Shown piece after piece: positions 1-5,729 of a stretch of DNA of 6,715 bases. The position numbers and the translations under genes were made by a program. Under the pieces are notes generated by a model, which did no database searches, had not been told where the DNA came from, and worked only from the letters and a program-made list of their open reading frames with translations. Each line of letters begins with the position of its first letter. Within the stretch, counting starts at the first letter, position 1. Where the stretch lies: positions 1 through 6,715 of the forward strand of contig CADBND010000187.1 of the NCBI GenBank assembly GCA_902795875.1, written 5' to 3'. This DNA comes from an uncultured Erysipelotrichaceae bacterium. Lineage in GTDB: Bacteria; Bacillota_I; Bacilli_A; Erysipelotrichales; Erysipelotrichaceae.

Positions 1-9
1 CCTTATTAT

Positions 10-34
10 AAGCCTCTTTTGAGGCTTTTCTTTT
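10..34 (+). terminator. Factor-independent terminator at the left edge
   Basis: A perfect 7-bp stem (AAGCCTC, positions 10-16, with GAGGCTT, positions 21-27) closes a TTTT loop and is followed by a T-rich tail (TTCTTTT, positions 28-34). It would end transcription arriving from a gene to the left of the window. That gene is not visible, so what it terminates is unknown. Confidence 0.75.
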
Positions 35-40
35 CCGTTG

Positions 41-62
41 TTTGTGGTATGTTTGTGGTATG
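41..62. repeat. Tandem 11-bp direct repeat, possible integrase arm-type sites
   Basis: The unit TTTGTGGTATG occurs twice with no spacer (41-51 and 52-62), ending 14 bp before the start codon of the integrase fragment. The size and the GTGGTA core are reminiscent of the 11-bp DR2 repeats bound by the N-terminal domain of Tn916-type integrases near the element ends. That link is inference: only the repeat itself is directly visible. Confidence 0.5.
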
Positions 63-76
63 GAGATAAAAACCAT

Positions 77-323
77 ATGAAATATAGCAGCTACAGTACA
101 AGATTACTAAAAAGAAAGCAAGGTTCAATCTGGCAAGCAAGGCTAAAATATAAAGATCCGTTAACAAACGAGTGGAAAGAAACATCTAAAATGCTACCGG
201 AAAGTATATAACTACTATGTTGAAATAGGAGAACTAGCAAGAAACCCATTTAATCAAGTAAAGATAACGAAAGAATACGCTCCTAAAGTAACCCATTTAA
301 CACCAGAGCAAAGGCACTGGTGA
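77..323 (+). pseudogene. Decayed tyrosine-integrase gene, two fragments
   Basis: Two pieces of a phage/ICE-type tyrosine recombinase remain. The first reads from ATG 77 to TAA 209-211 (44 residues). It contains GSIWQARLKYKDP followed by NEWKETSKMLPE, the pattern of the three-stranded-sheet arm-binding N-terminal domain. The second lies in another frame, from about 201 to TGA 321-323. It contains ELARNPFNQVK and then VTHLTPEQ, which matches the end of the core-binding domain and the first residues of the catalytic domain. Most of the core-binding domain (roughly 100 residues expected between these motifs) and the whole catalytic domain with its Arg-His-Arg-Tyr residues are absent, so no active recombinase can be made. 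It probably marks the scar of an integrated element. An assembly error is unlikely to explain both the internal deletion and the missing 3' part. Confidence 0.72.
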
Positions 324-339
324 TCATGTTTCAATGACA

Positions 340-383
340 GCACCGAAGTAGAGCCAATTGGCCTGCCTCGGTGTTTTGTTTTC
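340..383 (+). terminator. Hairpin with T-rich tail upstream of the excisionase-like gene
   Basis: CACCGA (341-346) pairs with TCGGTG (368-373), with an extra G-T wobble pair outside. Inside the loop is the perfect palindrome GCCAATTGGC (353-362). The tail is TTTTGTTTTC (374-383). It could terminate transcription from the integrase remnant, or act as a leader attenuator, because the ribosome binding site of the next gene begins only 12 bases later. The bulged internal loop makes it weaker than a simple terminator. Confidence 0.5.
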
Positions 384-394
384 TATCGACTGAA

Positions 395-401
395 AAGGAG
401 G
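395..401 (+). promoter_or_regulatory. Ribosome binding site that fixes the start of the excisionase-like gene
   Basis: AAGGAGG lies 8 bases before ATG 410. The same frame is open back to a GTG at 371, but that start falls inside the upstream hairpin and has no Shine-Dalgarno sequence, so ATG 410 is preferred. Confidence 0.75.
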
Positions 402-409
402 AGAAAACT

Positions 410-598
410 ATGTCGAACAGTAACTTTCTGGATGCTGCCGCGGTTGCCGATTTTATGGGAATCTCGGTACCTACGGCCTACAAGATCATCCGCAGGCTTA
501 ATGACGAATTGAAGAGCGCGGGATACATCACCATCTCTGGAAAGGTTAACGAGTCCAATGTTCCACAACGCATTGTTCCGCATCTTTTCTTTGGATAG
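410..598 (+). CDS. Small excisionase-like winged-helix DNA-binding protein
   Basis: This 62-residue protein carries a clear helix-turn-helix, roughly residues 7-30 (VADFMGISVPTAYKIIRRLN). It is followed by ELKSAGYITISGKVN, a short helix plus a beta wing. This pattern is common in small excisionase-family proteins of Firmicutes integrative elements, which bind DNA near attachment sites and steer the integrase toward excision. The family's usual C-terminal tail (an aromatic-rich FEE-like segment) is not obvious here. The last 15 residues (NVPQRIVPHLFFG) look divergent, so the end may be degenerate. It has its own strong ribosome binding site and lies on the same strand as the integrase remnant, but downstream of it, whereas Tn916-like elements have xis before int. 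It could equally be an orphan regulator. Fold is fairly certain, excisionase role is inference. Confidence 0.6.
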   Translation: MSNSNFLDAAAVADFMGISVPTAYKIIRRLNDELKSAGYITISGKVNESNVPQRIVPHLFFG

Positions 599-612
599 GC
601 GCATGAAAGAGA

Positions 613-659
613 AAAAAGGCAGAATTTGTGACAGGAACGCTGCGCAGATCTGCCTTTTT
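613..659. terminator. Bidirectional terminator between convergent genes
   Basis: AAAAAGGCAGA (613-623) and TCTGCCTTTTT (649-659) form a perfect 11-bp stem. The 25-base loop holds a further palindrome, CTGCGCAG (640-647). T-runs exit on both strands, so it can serve both the excisionase-like gene on the plus strand and the regulator on the minus strand, whose stop codon begins 3 bases beyond the hairpin. Confidence 0.8.
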
Positions 660-662
660 ATG

Positions 663-2543
663 TCAATAGACGTAATAGCGTAGGATCGCCATGATCTCGC
701 TGTCGGGTATGGCGATACCCAATCGCTCCGATTCCTGATGGAGGTAGTTCCGTATCGCTTCGTATTGCGGTCTGTTTTCTTTGATCAGTTCTTCATCGTC
801 CCAGGGCTTGATGAACTCTTTTCTTTGCCAGCGGGGGATCGACATCAGGACATGGGCGTAGATACCGGAAAGATTGCCTAAGGCGGAGGCCGGGATGCCT
901 TTCGGATAAAGATCGGAGATCAGATAGAACAGATTCATAGATACTTCGCCTAAAAGCGCGACGACGTTATTGGGAATGATGTTCTGGGCATCATAATACT
1001 GGTTGTTTGTATTCGTGTTGGGTTCGGTATGGTTCTTTTTCTGTTCCTCCAGCATCGAAGAGGCGACGTTTCCGATGTCATCGTTGAACTGGATCTCGCT
1101 TTTTGATAACCAGATCGCTTCCCTGACTTTGGCGATCTCGTTTTTCTGTAAGAGAGGTGAGATGACGACGTGGGGTTTTGAGACGTTGCGCAAAGGGATG
1201 GTCGATATGATAAAGTCGACGTTTTGAAGAGCTTCCGGATCGTTGGAGATGTTGTATATGGAATTCATGGAGACGATGTGGATATCGGGGATGTTGTTGA
1301 TGAGGCGGGTTGCAAGAAGCTTTGATGCGGATCGTCCGGTATTACATACGACCATGACGTTTGTTGCTTGGATCTTTTCGACTTTGTCGAAGCTTCGAAG
1401 GAAGTACAAGACCAGATACCCGATCTCATTGTCATCCAGTTTCAGAGGATAGACTTCCTGGAATTTCTGGGCAGCCGATTTGATCAGGTTGAATTCATTG
1501 GGGTAGGAACTGCGTATTTCATGTAAGAGCGGGTTATCTCTCGACATGCCGGAGGCGATGGCGTCGCTTGTGGATCTCAGGTGGATAAGCAGGTCAAAGC
1601 GCAGCACGTCCGGATCGTTGACCTGATACATTCCACTCTGGTCGACATAATCGATCATGGAGTCGATGGCTTTGGGAAGCAGGTCGTCACTGATGCCGTC
1701 TGAAAAGTTTGCGGAATAATCGGTAGTGCTGTTCAGTATGAATTTGAGGATCTTGACGGAGTCCTTGTTGAAGCGGACAGAAAAGAGGTCCTGAAGATAG
1801 GTGACAAGTTTCAACAGCTTGTCTTCGTTTAGTAAGAGGTGGTTTGAAGAAGACCGTTTGTTTTCTTTTGCCAGATGAATGACGCAGTATAAGACGAAGG
1901 CCAGCAGCAGGTGGTGGGTGATATACAGAGACAGGTCGTTATGAATAAAGCGCAATGTGTGTTCGATTTTTCGCAGATCGTCTTCACTGATCAGGCGATT
2001 GTCTTTTTCGATCAGGGTATTGTAGATCAGTTCTTCTCCCTGTTCCTGGCACAGTTCTTCACAACAGCAGATGATGTTTCTTAGCGCACCGCTCAAAAGA
2101 TAACCCTTGTTCTGATAGCGGGAGATAGAGAGATTCTGTTTATTCAGGATCTCCTGAGCGTAGCGTACGGTGGAAAGGATCGTGCTTTTGGAGACGTCAA
2201 AGCGCCTACACAGATCATTGATCGAAACCGGTCCGTCTGTGAAAAGGATGTTCAGAAACAGCAGGATCGATCTTTGTCTGCTGTCCGAATAGACGAAGTG
2301 GTCGTTTCGCAGCGCCTGATCCAGACTTGCGGAAACGGGCTTATCGGAGATGATCCGCATGCCCTGGCCGGGTACACGCAGGAATTCGATCTTCTGTTCC
2401 TTTGCGAATCTGACGATCTCGTTGATGTCGCTGCGGATCGTTCTTAAAGATACAGAATACTTATCTGCCATTCCTCTGGCAGTGAGAAAAGTCGTTGCGT
2501 GTTCCAGGTCTTTGATGATATTTTTCTGCCGGCTGTTCAACAT
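663..2543 (-). CDS. PRD-containing PTS-responsive transcriptional regulator (MtlR/ManR-like), with a third PRD in place of EIIA
   Basis: This 626-residue cytoplasmic DNA-binding regulator probably controls the divergent operon in response to PTS phosphorylation. Domains in order: helix-turn-helix (about 3-66, with VSLRTIRSDI); second helix-turn-helix (about 89-153, with FDVSKSTILSTVRYAQEIL); PRD1 (about 170-280, His210/His211); PRD2 (about 285-390, His321 in IHLRS); EIIB-like domain (about 393-477) with the CNTGRS loop and Cys400; an Asn/Thr-rich linker (about 503-518); and a C-terminal PRD-like domain (about 525-626, His564 and Arg571). MtlR/ManR-type proteins normally end in an EIIA domain, which is missing here. 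In the last domain Tyr623 sits where the second PRD histidine is expected. ATG 2543 is preceded by AAAGGAG at 6-base spacing. The protein is a DNA-binding type, since no RNA-binding antiterminator domain is seen. Whether it activates or represses is not shown by the sequence. Confidence 0.88.
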   Translation of the reverse strand: MLNSRQKNIIKDLEHATTFLTARGMADKYSVSLRTIRSDINEIVRFAKEQKIEFLRVPGQGMRIISDKPVSASLDQALRNDHFVYSDSRQRSILLFLNILFTDGPVSINDLCRRFDVSKSTILSTVRYAQEILNKQNLSISRYQNKGYLLSGALRNIICCCEELCQEQGEELIYNTLIEKDNRLISEDDLRKIEHTLRFIHNDLSLYITHHLLLAFVLYCVIHLAKENKRSSSNHLLLNEDKLLKLVTYLQDLFSVRFNKDSVKILKFILNSTTDYSANFSDGISDDLLPKAIDSMIDYVDQSGMYQVNDPDVLRFDLLIHLRSTSDAIASGMSRDNPLLHEIRSSYPNEFNLIKSAAQKFQEVYPLKLDDNEIGYLVLYFLRSFDKVEKIQATNVMVVCNTGRSASKLLATRLINNIPDIHIVSMNSIYNISNDPEALQNVDFIISTIPLRNVSKPHVVISPLLQKNEIAKVREAIWLSKSEIQFNDDIGNVASSMLEEQKKNHTEPNTNTNNQYYDAQNIIPNNVVALLGEVSMNLFYLISDLYPKGIPASALGNLSGIYAHVLMSIPRWQRKEFIKPWDDEELIKENRPQYEAIRNYLHQESERLGIAIPDSEIMAILRYYVY

Positions 2544-2557
2544 AAAGGGCTCCTTTT

Positions 2558-2582
2558 GTGTTTATTTATAAAAATGCACCAA
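2558..2582. promoter_or_regulatory. Possible operator next to the regulator start (TGCACCAA copy 1)
   Basis: TGCACCAA (2575-2582) is one of two copies in the divergent region. It sits at the right side of an imperfect 22-bp palindrome (2558-2579; GTG at one end, CAC at the other, TTTATAAA in the centre, 8 of 11 pairs matching). The central TTTATA (2565-2570) also reads as a TATAAA -10 box for the minus-strand regulator, but no convincing -35 was found. Autoregulation is a guess. Confidence 0.3.
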
Positions 2583-2638
2583 AGAATCAGATTGCAGATC
2601 CGTTGATTTGGAAGATAAAAACTTAAAATAAGGCCATA

Positions 2639-2667
2639 TTTAAAGGTCTATACAAGAATTATATAAA
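2639..2667 (+). promoter_or_regulatory. Candidate promoter A of the cassette operon
   Basis: TTTAAA (2639-2644), 17 bases, then TATAAA (2662-2667). The -35 box is poor (3 of 6 to TTGACA). Transcription would begin near 2674, placing the inverted repeat 2673-2690 over the start site, an arrangement that would fit repression. Confidence 0.3.
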
Positions 2668-2672
2668 AAATC

Positions 2673-2692
2673 GGTGTTAAATTCTGCACCAA
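2673..2692. promoter_or_regulatory. Inverted repeat with TGCACCAA copy 2, likely operator
   Basis: GGTG-N3-AATT-N3-CACC (2673-2690) is an 18-bp interrupted palindrome. Its right half belongs to the second TGCACCAA copy (2685-2692), 110 bp from the first in the same orientation. A dyad repeated between divergent regulator and target genes is the usual position of a regulator binding site. The match to the PRD regulator encoded here is inferred from position only. Confidence 0.4.
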
Positions 2693-2704
2693 TACATGAA
2701 ATAT

Positions 2705-2733
2705 TTGTCGCTTTTCTTATATTTACTGATAAA
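2705..2733 (+). promoter_or_regulatory. Candidate promoter B of the cassette operon
   Basis: TTGTCG (2705-2710), 17 bases, then GATAAA (2728-2733), each 4 of 6 to consensus. Transcription would start near 2740. The inverted repeat at 2673-2690 would then be centred near -58, a typical position for an activator such as MtlR-type proteins. This is an alternative to candidate A, and the sequence does not decide between them. Confidence 0.35.
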
Positions 2734-2787
2734 GGATAATGTAATCAGAAAGAAACAACGTAGAAAAAGACATCATTTTTATTCTAT

Positions 2788-2794
2788 GGAGGAG
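2788..2794 (+). promoter_or_regulatory. Ribosome binding site that fixes the amidohydrolase start
   Basis: GGAGGAG lies just before ATG 2798. Two other in-frame ATGs exist upstream. The one at 2786 overlaps this site, and the one at 2696 has no ribosome binding site and would add a non-homologous basic extension. Confidence 0.75.
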
Positions 2795-2797
2795 AAA

Positions 2798-3919
2798 ATG
2801 GAAAAACTGTTGTTGAAGAATGGCTGGCTGATCGACAAGTCGGAAAGACTTGTGAGATGGAAAGCAGATGTGCTGGTAGAAGATGGCCACATCGTTAAGA
2901 TCGGAGAAAACATCATAGATGATGAAGCGGAAGTGATCGACTGTGAAGGTCTTTATGTCGCTCCGGGTTTCATCGATATGCATGTACATGTTTATCCGAA
3001 GGTGAAGGCGTTAGGTGTCGAGGCGGATCGCGTCGGTGTGACGACCGGTGTCACGACGGTCTGCGATGCGGGAACGGCGGGTCCGGAGAATCTTCCTGAT
3101 TTCATTGAAAATGTCATCAAGAAGTCCAGGACGAGAGTGTTCTCTTCCATGCATTTCTCAAGAAAAGGTCTGGAGATCACGCCGGAGGCTGATGATGAAA
3201 GCAAGTATGATTTCGATCTTGCGGAAAAGGTATTCAGAGAAAATGAAAAATATATCTGTGCCATCAAGGCCAGAGCTTCCAATACGACTGTCGGTGCATT
3301 AGGCATCAAGCCGATCAGGGAAGCGGTGGAGTTCGCGCATAAGATCGGACGTCCGCTCTATGTCCATATCGGAAGAGCCTTGCCTTATATCGAAGAAGTA
3401 TTCGATACATTGCAAGAAGGCGATATCATCACGCATACCTTCCATGGCAAGGAGAGCAACTGGATGATCAAGGATGGCAAACCGAAGGCAGAAGCATTAA
3501 GAGCGAGAGCCAGAGGCGTGCTGTTTGATGTAGGACATGGTGAAGCGAGCTTCTCGTTCAAGACAGCGAAGATCGTCTTCCCGCAGGGTTTCTTACCGGA
3601 TACGGTCTCGACAGACCTGCATGCCCGCAACATCGATGGTCCGGTCTATTCTCTGACGCTGACGATGGACAAGATGATGGCTCTGGGGATCTCTTTGGAA
3701 GACGTGGTCGAAATGGTCACGGCAAGACCGGCAGAATACTTCCGTTTCTCAGTTCCGATCGGAAAACTGAAGGTCGGTTACTGTGGCGATTTCACGGTCT
3801 TTGAACTTGAAAACGGCGAATATCATTATCTGGATTCGGATAAGAATGAATTGTCTGGAAGCACCAAGATCGTACCGCATTATGCGATCGTGGGTGGAAA
3901 AGTTGAGATGAAGAAATGA
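2798..3919 (+). CDS. Amidohydrolase/deacetylase family metallohydrolase, EF_0837/AHA_3915 type
   Basis: A 373-residue zinc-dependent hydrolase of the amidohydrolase superfamily, cytoplasmic, of about the usual length for the EF_0837 family. The short N-terminal beta domain (1-55) is followed by the TIM barrel with all metal-site residues visible: His62 and His64 (MHVH), Lys157 (AIKAR, the likely carboxylated bridging lysine), His190 (YVHIGRA), His213 (ITHTFHG) and Asp273 (STDLHARN). The beta domain returns at about 320-373. Relatives are often labelled dihydroorotase or adenine deaminase. From memory, a cog3964 relative (Atu3266) instead hydrolyses acetyl-(R)-mandelate, so deacylation of a hydroxy- or amino-acid-like substrate is more likely. 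It is the first gene of the operon, and its TGA overlaps the next start codon (ATGA). Presumably it unmasks a substrate for the later PLP enzyme. The family is certain and the substrate unknown. Confidence 0.88.
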   Translation: MEKLLLKNGWLIDKSERLVRWKADVLVEDGHIVKIGENIIDDEAEVIDCEGLYVAPGFIDMHVHVYPKVKALGVEADRVGVTTGVTTVCDAGTAGPENLPDFIENVIKKSRTRVFSSMHFSRKGLEITPEADDESKYDFDLAEKVFRENEKYICAIKARASNTTVGALGIKPIREAVEFAHKIGRPLYVHIGRALPYIEEVFDTLQEGDIITHTFHGKESNWMIKDGKPKAEALRARARGVLFDVGHGEASFSFKTAKIVFPQGFLPDTVSTDLHARNIDGPVYSLTLTMDKMMALGISLEDVVEMVTARPAEYFRFSVPIGKLKVGYCGDFTVFELENGEYHYLDSDKNELSGSTKIVPHYAIVGGKVEMKK

Positions 3920-4281
3920 TCGACCAAAAAGTTATAGAGACCATAGAGAAGAACCTGAATCTTGATGAAGACGTAAAAGAAGAAGCAGAGTTCTATTCGG
4001 AAAAGGTCTGGGACTATCTGAAAGAGAATAACGTCAATTTCGATGAATCGACTTCGATGGTATTCCTGAATCATCTGTTTGCGCTGTTTCAGAGATTGAA
4101 AAATAAAGAAGCACTCCCGGAAATGGGAGATGAGATCCTGGATCAGATCGATCCTGCCGCCCTGAAGCTTTCAAAAGACAGTCTGAAGATCATCGAGGAA
4201 GCAAAGGGTGTCACACTGGATACTGCTGAGATCGTTCTCGTGGCCATCCACGTTCAGAACGCTTTACAGAATAATTGTTAA
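3916..4281 (+). CDS. Stand-alone PRD domain protein, EF_0829/AHA_3910 type
   Basis: A 121-residue, all-helical, cytoplasmic protein that is essentially a single PTS regulation domain with no DNA-binding or RNA-binding part. His53 lies in LNHLFALFQR, matching the HL-N5-R pattern around the first PRD histidine. His112 lies in AEIVLVAIH, matching the second. Both potential phosphorylation sites are therefore kept. It starts inside the stop codon of the amidohydrolase (4-base ATGA overlap) with only a weak ribosome binding site, so translation is probably coupled. PRDs are normally phosphorylated by HPr or EII proteins. A free PRD in a catabolic operon could sense PTS state and act on the regulator, transporter or enzymes, but no partner is established. 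Family assignment rests on order and motifs recalled from the E. faecalis neighbourhood. Confidence 0.8.
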   Translation: MIDQKVIETIEKNLNLDEDVKEEAEFYSEKVWDYLKENNVNFDESTSMVFLNHLFALFQRLKNKEALPEMGDEILDQIDPAALKLSKDSLKIIEEAKGVTLDTAEIVLVAIHVQNALQNNC

Positions 4282-4286
4282 AACTC

Positions 4287-4293
4287 AAGGAGG
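4287..4293 (+). promoter_or_regulatory. Ribosome binding site that fixes the SFCGS gene start
   Basis: AAGGAGG is 8 bases before ATG 4302. An in-frame ATG at 4275 overlaps the preceding gene and would place this site inside the coding region, so ATG 4302 is preferred. Confidence 0.75.
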
Positions 4294-4301
4294 AAAGAAA
4301 A

Positions 4302-4661
4302 ATGGGTAGACCTGTTATCGTTATTGGTGACCGTATGGGCAAGGGTCAGCACGTTGCTGACGGCGTTGTGAAGGCAGGCGGCGAAGCTTACACGATCCCC
4401 GGCATGGCAGCTGATATGAAGCTCGGCGATGTCATGAAGGAAAAGAATGCGGATCTGGGTATCAGCTTCTGTGGTTCTGGTGGTGCCGGTGCTTTGAATG
4501 CGCAGAACAAACACGGTTACACTTGCCGTTATGGCATGCGTTCGATCGAAGAAGGTGAAAAGGCGATCGCTGACGGCATCGTCGCTCTGGGCTTTGGTTT
4601 CATGGATAAGGAAGAGCTCGGCGAAAGGATCGTCAAGGCCTGGTTAAAGAAGAATGGCTAA
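4302..4661 (+). CDS. SFCGS family glycine-rich protein, EF_0830/AHA_3911 type
   Basis: A 119-residue soluble alpha/beta protein named after its SFCGSGGAGA motif (residues 55-64, Cys57). An N-terminal strand and glycine loop (VIVIGDRMGKG, 5-15) come first, then a second strand (EAYTIP, 28-33), the SFCGS loop, AQNKHGYTCRYG (67-78) and a final strand-helix (IVALGFGF, then a basic helix to the end). The function is undescribed to my knowledge. The order CGSG, NK-x-G, then ALG followed by an EEL...IV..WL helix closely echoes the CGTG, ANK-x-x-G and ALG pattern of RpiB/LacA/LacB sugar-phosphate isomerases, where the cysteine of the CGTG motif is catalytic in the E. coli enzyme. Alternatively the cysteine might act as in an EIIB. 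The next gene overlaps its end by 8 bases, suggesting coupled production of partner proteins. Confidence 0.82.
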   Translation: MGRPVIVIGDRMGKGQHVADGVVKAGGEAYTIPGMAADMKLGDVMKEKNADLGISFCGSGGAGALNAQNKHGYTCRYGMRSIEEGEKAIADGIVALGFGFMDKEELGERIVKAWLKKNG

Positions 4662-4941
4662 TACGAAGTCATCTTTGAAAAAAGTTGAAAAAGCAGTAGA
4701 GATCGAAGCTTACGGCAAGAGCCGGAAAGATGCGATCGGTACGGCTTTAGGCAAGATCCGTAACGAGTCCTATGCGGCTGTGGGTGACGGTGTTCTTGTC
4801 GATGTACACGCAGTAGATGTCTGCATCCTGGAGGAAGAAGAGAAGACAAAGATCCAGAAACTGTTCGGATACTTCCTGCCGAAAGAGGTGCAGGACTACT
4901 ACGTAAAGCTCAGGGTAACACTTGAGATCAAATATCTATAG
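4654..4941 (+). CDS. DUF4312 family protein, EF_0831/AHA_3912 type
   Basis: A 95-residue soluble protein of unknown function. Its visible secondary structure suggests a small alpha/beta sandwich: strand (VEKAVEIEAYG, 11-21), helix (RKDAIGTALGKI, 24-35), strand (GVLVDVHAVDVCILEEE, 46-62), a helix (about 63-73) and a last strand (YYVKLRVTLEIKY, 82-94). No catalytic motif or membrane segment is seen. It overlaps the SFCGS gene by 8 bases, with only a weak purine-rich stretch before its ATG, so it is probably translated by coupling. It is always recalled together with the SFCGS, DUF4311 and DUF4310 proteins, which makes a soluble subunit of a membrane complex the most natural guess. There is no direct evidence for this. 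Confidence 0.78.
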   Translation: MANTKSSLKKVEKAVEIEAYGKSRKDAIGTALGKIRNESYAAVGDGVLVDVHAVDVCILEEEEKTKIQKLFGYFLPKEVQDYYVKLRVTLEIKYL

Positions 4942-4983
4942 GATTTATCTGCAAATGCAGGGAATCATAAGAAGGAGGAAAAT

Positions 4984-5718
4984 ATGCTTACAATTCTATT
5001 GAAGTCTCTGGTCATCGGAGCTTTGGCTGGTGCTGGTGTTTCTGCCGGTGCTGCCAGAATGTTCCATGCTCCGGAGATCCAGGCAATGGGGGCTTTCAGA
5101 ACCTTGGGTGAACTGAATGCTTGTAAGGGAGATCCCGTTGCTCACTTCTCGTTCGGTCTGGGATTCTATTTCTCATCTGCTGCTTCCGTTGTCGGATGTG
5201 GTGGTGTGACACAGGATGTTGCTCATAGAATCATTCCGAACTGGGCTGCCGGTCTCTTATTACTGAAGAACAAGAAGGTCGAAGAGACACTGTACGATCC
5301 GGCTAAGATGATGCTGGTCGGTACTGTTGTCGGTGCTGTTGTTTACAGTTCTCTGACTCTGCTGGCTTCTGCCGTTCCTGAAAAACTGTCTACGATCGCT
5401 GCAGGTGTCCTGACTCCTGCTGCCAACAACATGGTCAACCTGGTAATGCCGATCTTATTCTGGCTCGGTGCATTGGATGCAGGTAAGATCACGGGTATCT
5501 GGGGTACAGTATTAGGCGGTCTTACTCAGCTGATCATGGGCAACGCCGTTCCGGGTCTTGTCTTAGGTATCATCTGTGGTAAGTCCATCGAAGATAACGG
5601 CTTCACGAAGATGGTCAAGATCATGATCGCTGTTATCGTTGTTCTGCTGCTTGTCATTGGTCAGGCACGTGGATTCTGGGCAAAAGCTCTTGCTGCTCTG
5701 GCAGGCTTTGGACTTTAG
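4984..5718 (+). CDS. DUF4311 multi-pass membrane protein, EF_0832/AHA_3913 type
   Basis: A 244-residue integral membrane protein, rich in Gly and Ala, with about six hydrophobic segments (about 4-24, 53-73, 108-131, 137-163, 170-198 and 211-228, followed by another short hydrophobic end). There is no cleavable signal peptide. Loop motifs that look conserved are FRTLGELNACKGDPVAHFS (38-56), VVGCGGVTQDVAHR (69-82) and LTPAANNMVNL (143-153). The start is supported by AAGGAGG five bases before ATG 4984. It is followed 11 bases later by a second membrane protein, and the pair resembles a two-subunit permease such as the EIIC/EIID partners of mannose-type PTS, although I see no sequence similarity to those. 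The role (substrate uptake or product export) is inferred from operon position. Confidence 0.8.
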   Translation: MLTILLKSLVIGALAGAGVSAGAARMFHAPEIQAMGAFRTLGELNACKGDPVAHFSFGLGFYFSSAASVVGCGGVTQDVAHRIIPNWAAGLLLLKNKKVEETLYDPAKMMLVGTVVGAVVYSSLTLLASAVPEKLSTIAAGVLTPAANNMVNLVMPILFWLGALDAGKITGIWGTVLGGLTQLIMGNAVPGLVLGIICGKSIEDNGFTKMVKIMIAVIVVLLLVIGQARGFWAKALAALAGFGL

Positions 5719-5729
5719 GAGGAACTGAC

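Noticed and set aside
371..409. Upstream GTG start for the excisionase-like gene
   Set aside because: It lies within the hairpin stem and has no Shine-Dalgarno sequence; ATG 410 does.
2696..2797. N-terminal extension of the amidohydrolase from ATG 2696 (34 extra residues, hydrophobic then basic), possibly a signal peptide or leader
   Set aside because: There is no ribosome binding site before 2696, the extension is AT-rich and unlike the family, and ATG 2798 has GGAGGAG and starts at the expected first beta strand.
2544..2797. RNA antiterminator target (BglG/LicT type) or catabolite-repression cre site in the leader
   Set aside because: No terminator hairpin overlaps a candidate target, the regulator has DNA-binding rather than RNA-binding domains, and no sequence close to the cre consensus was found.
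2992..3309. A 105-codon open frame on the minus strand inside the amidohydrolase gene
   Set aside because: It is antisense to a clearly conserved enzyme, with no ribosome binding site or recognisable domain; a reading-frame shadow.
4275..4301. Nine-residue longer SFCGS protein starting at ATG 4275
   Set aside because: The strong ribosome binding site lies inside this extension, and the family motif of a glycine-rich N-terminal strand begins right at ATG 4302.
4942..4970. Small hairpin (CTGC with GCAG, flanked by GATT and AATC) between the DUF4312 and DUF4311 genes
   Set aside because: Only 4-bp stems separated by an internal loop and no T-run; too weak to call.
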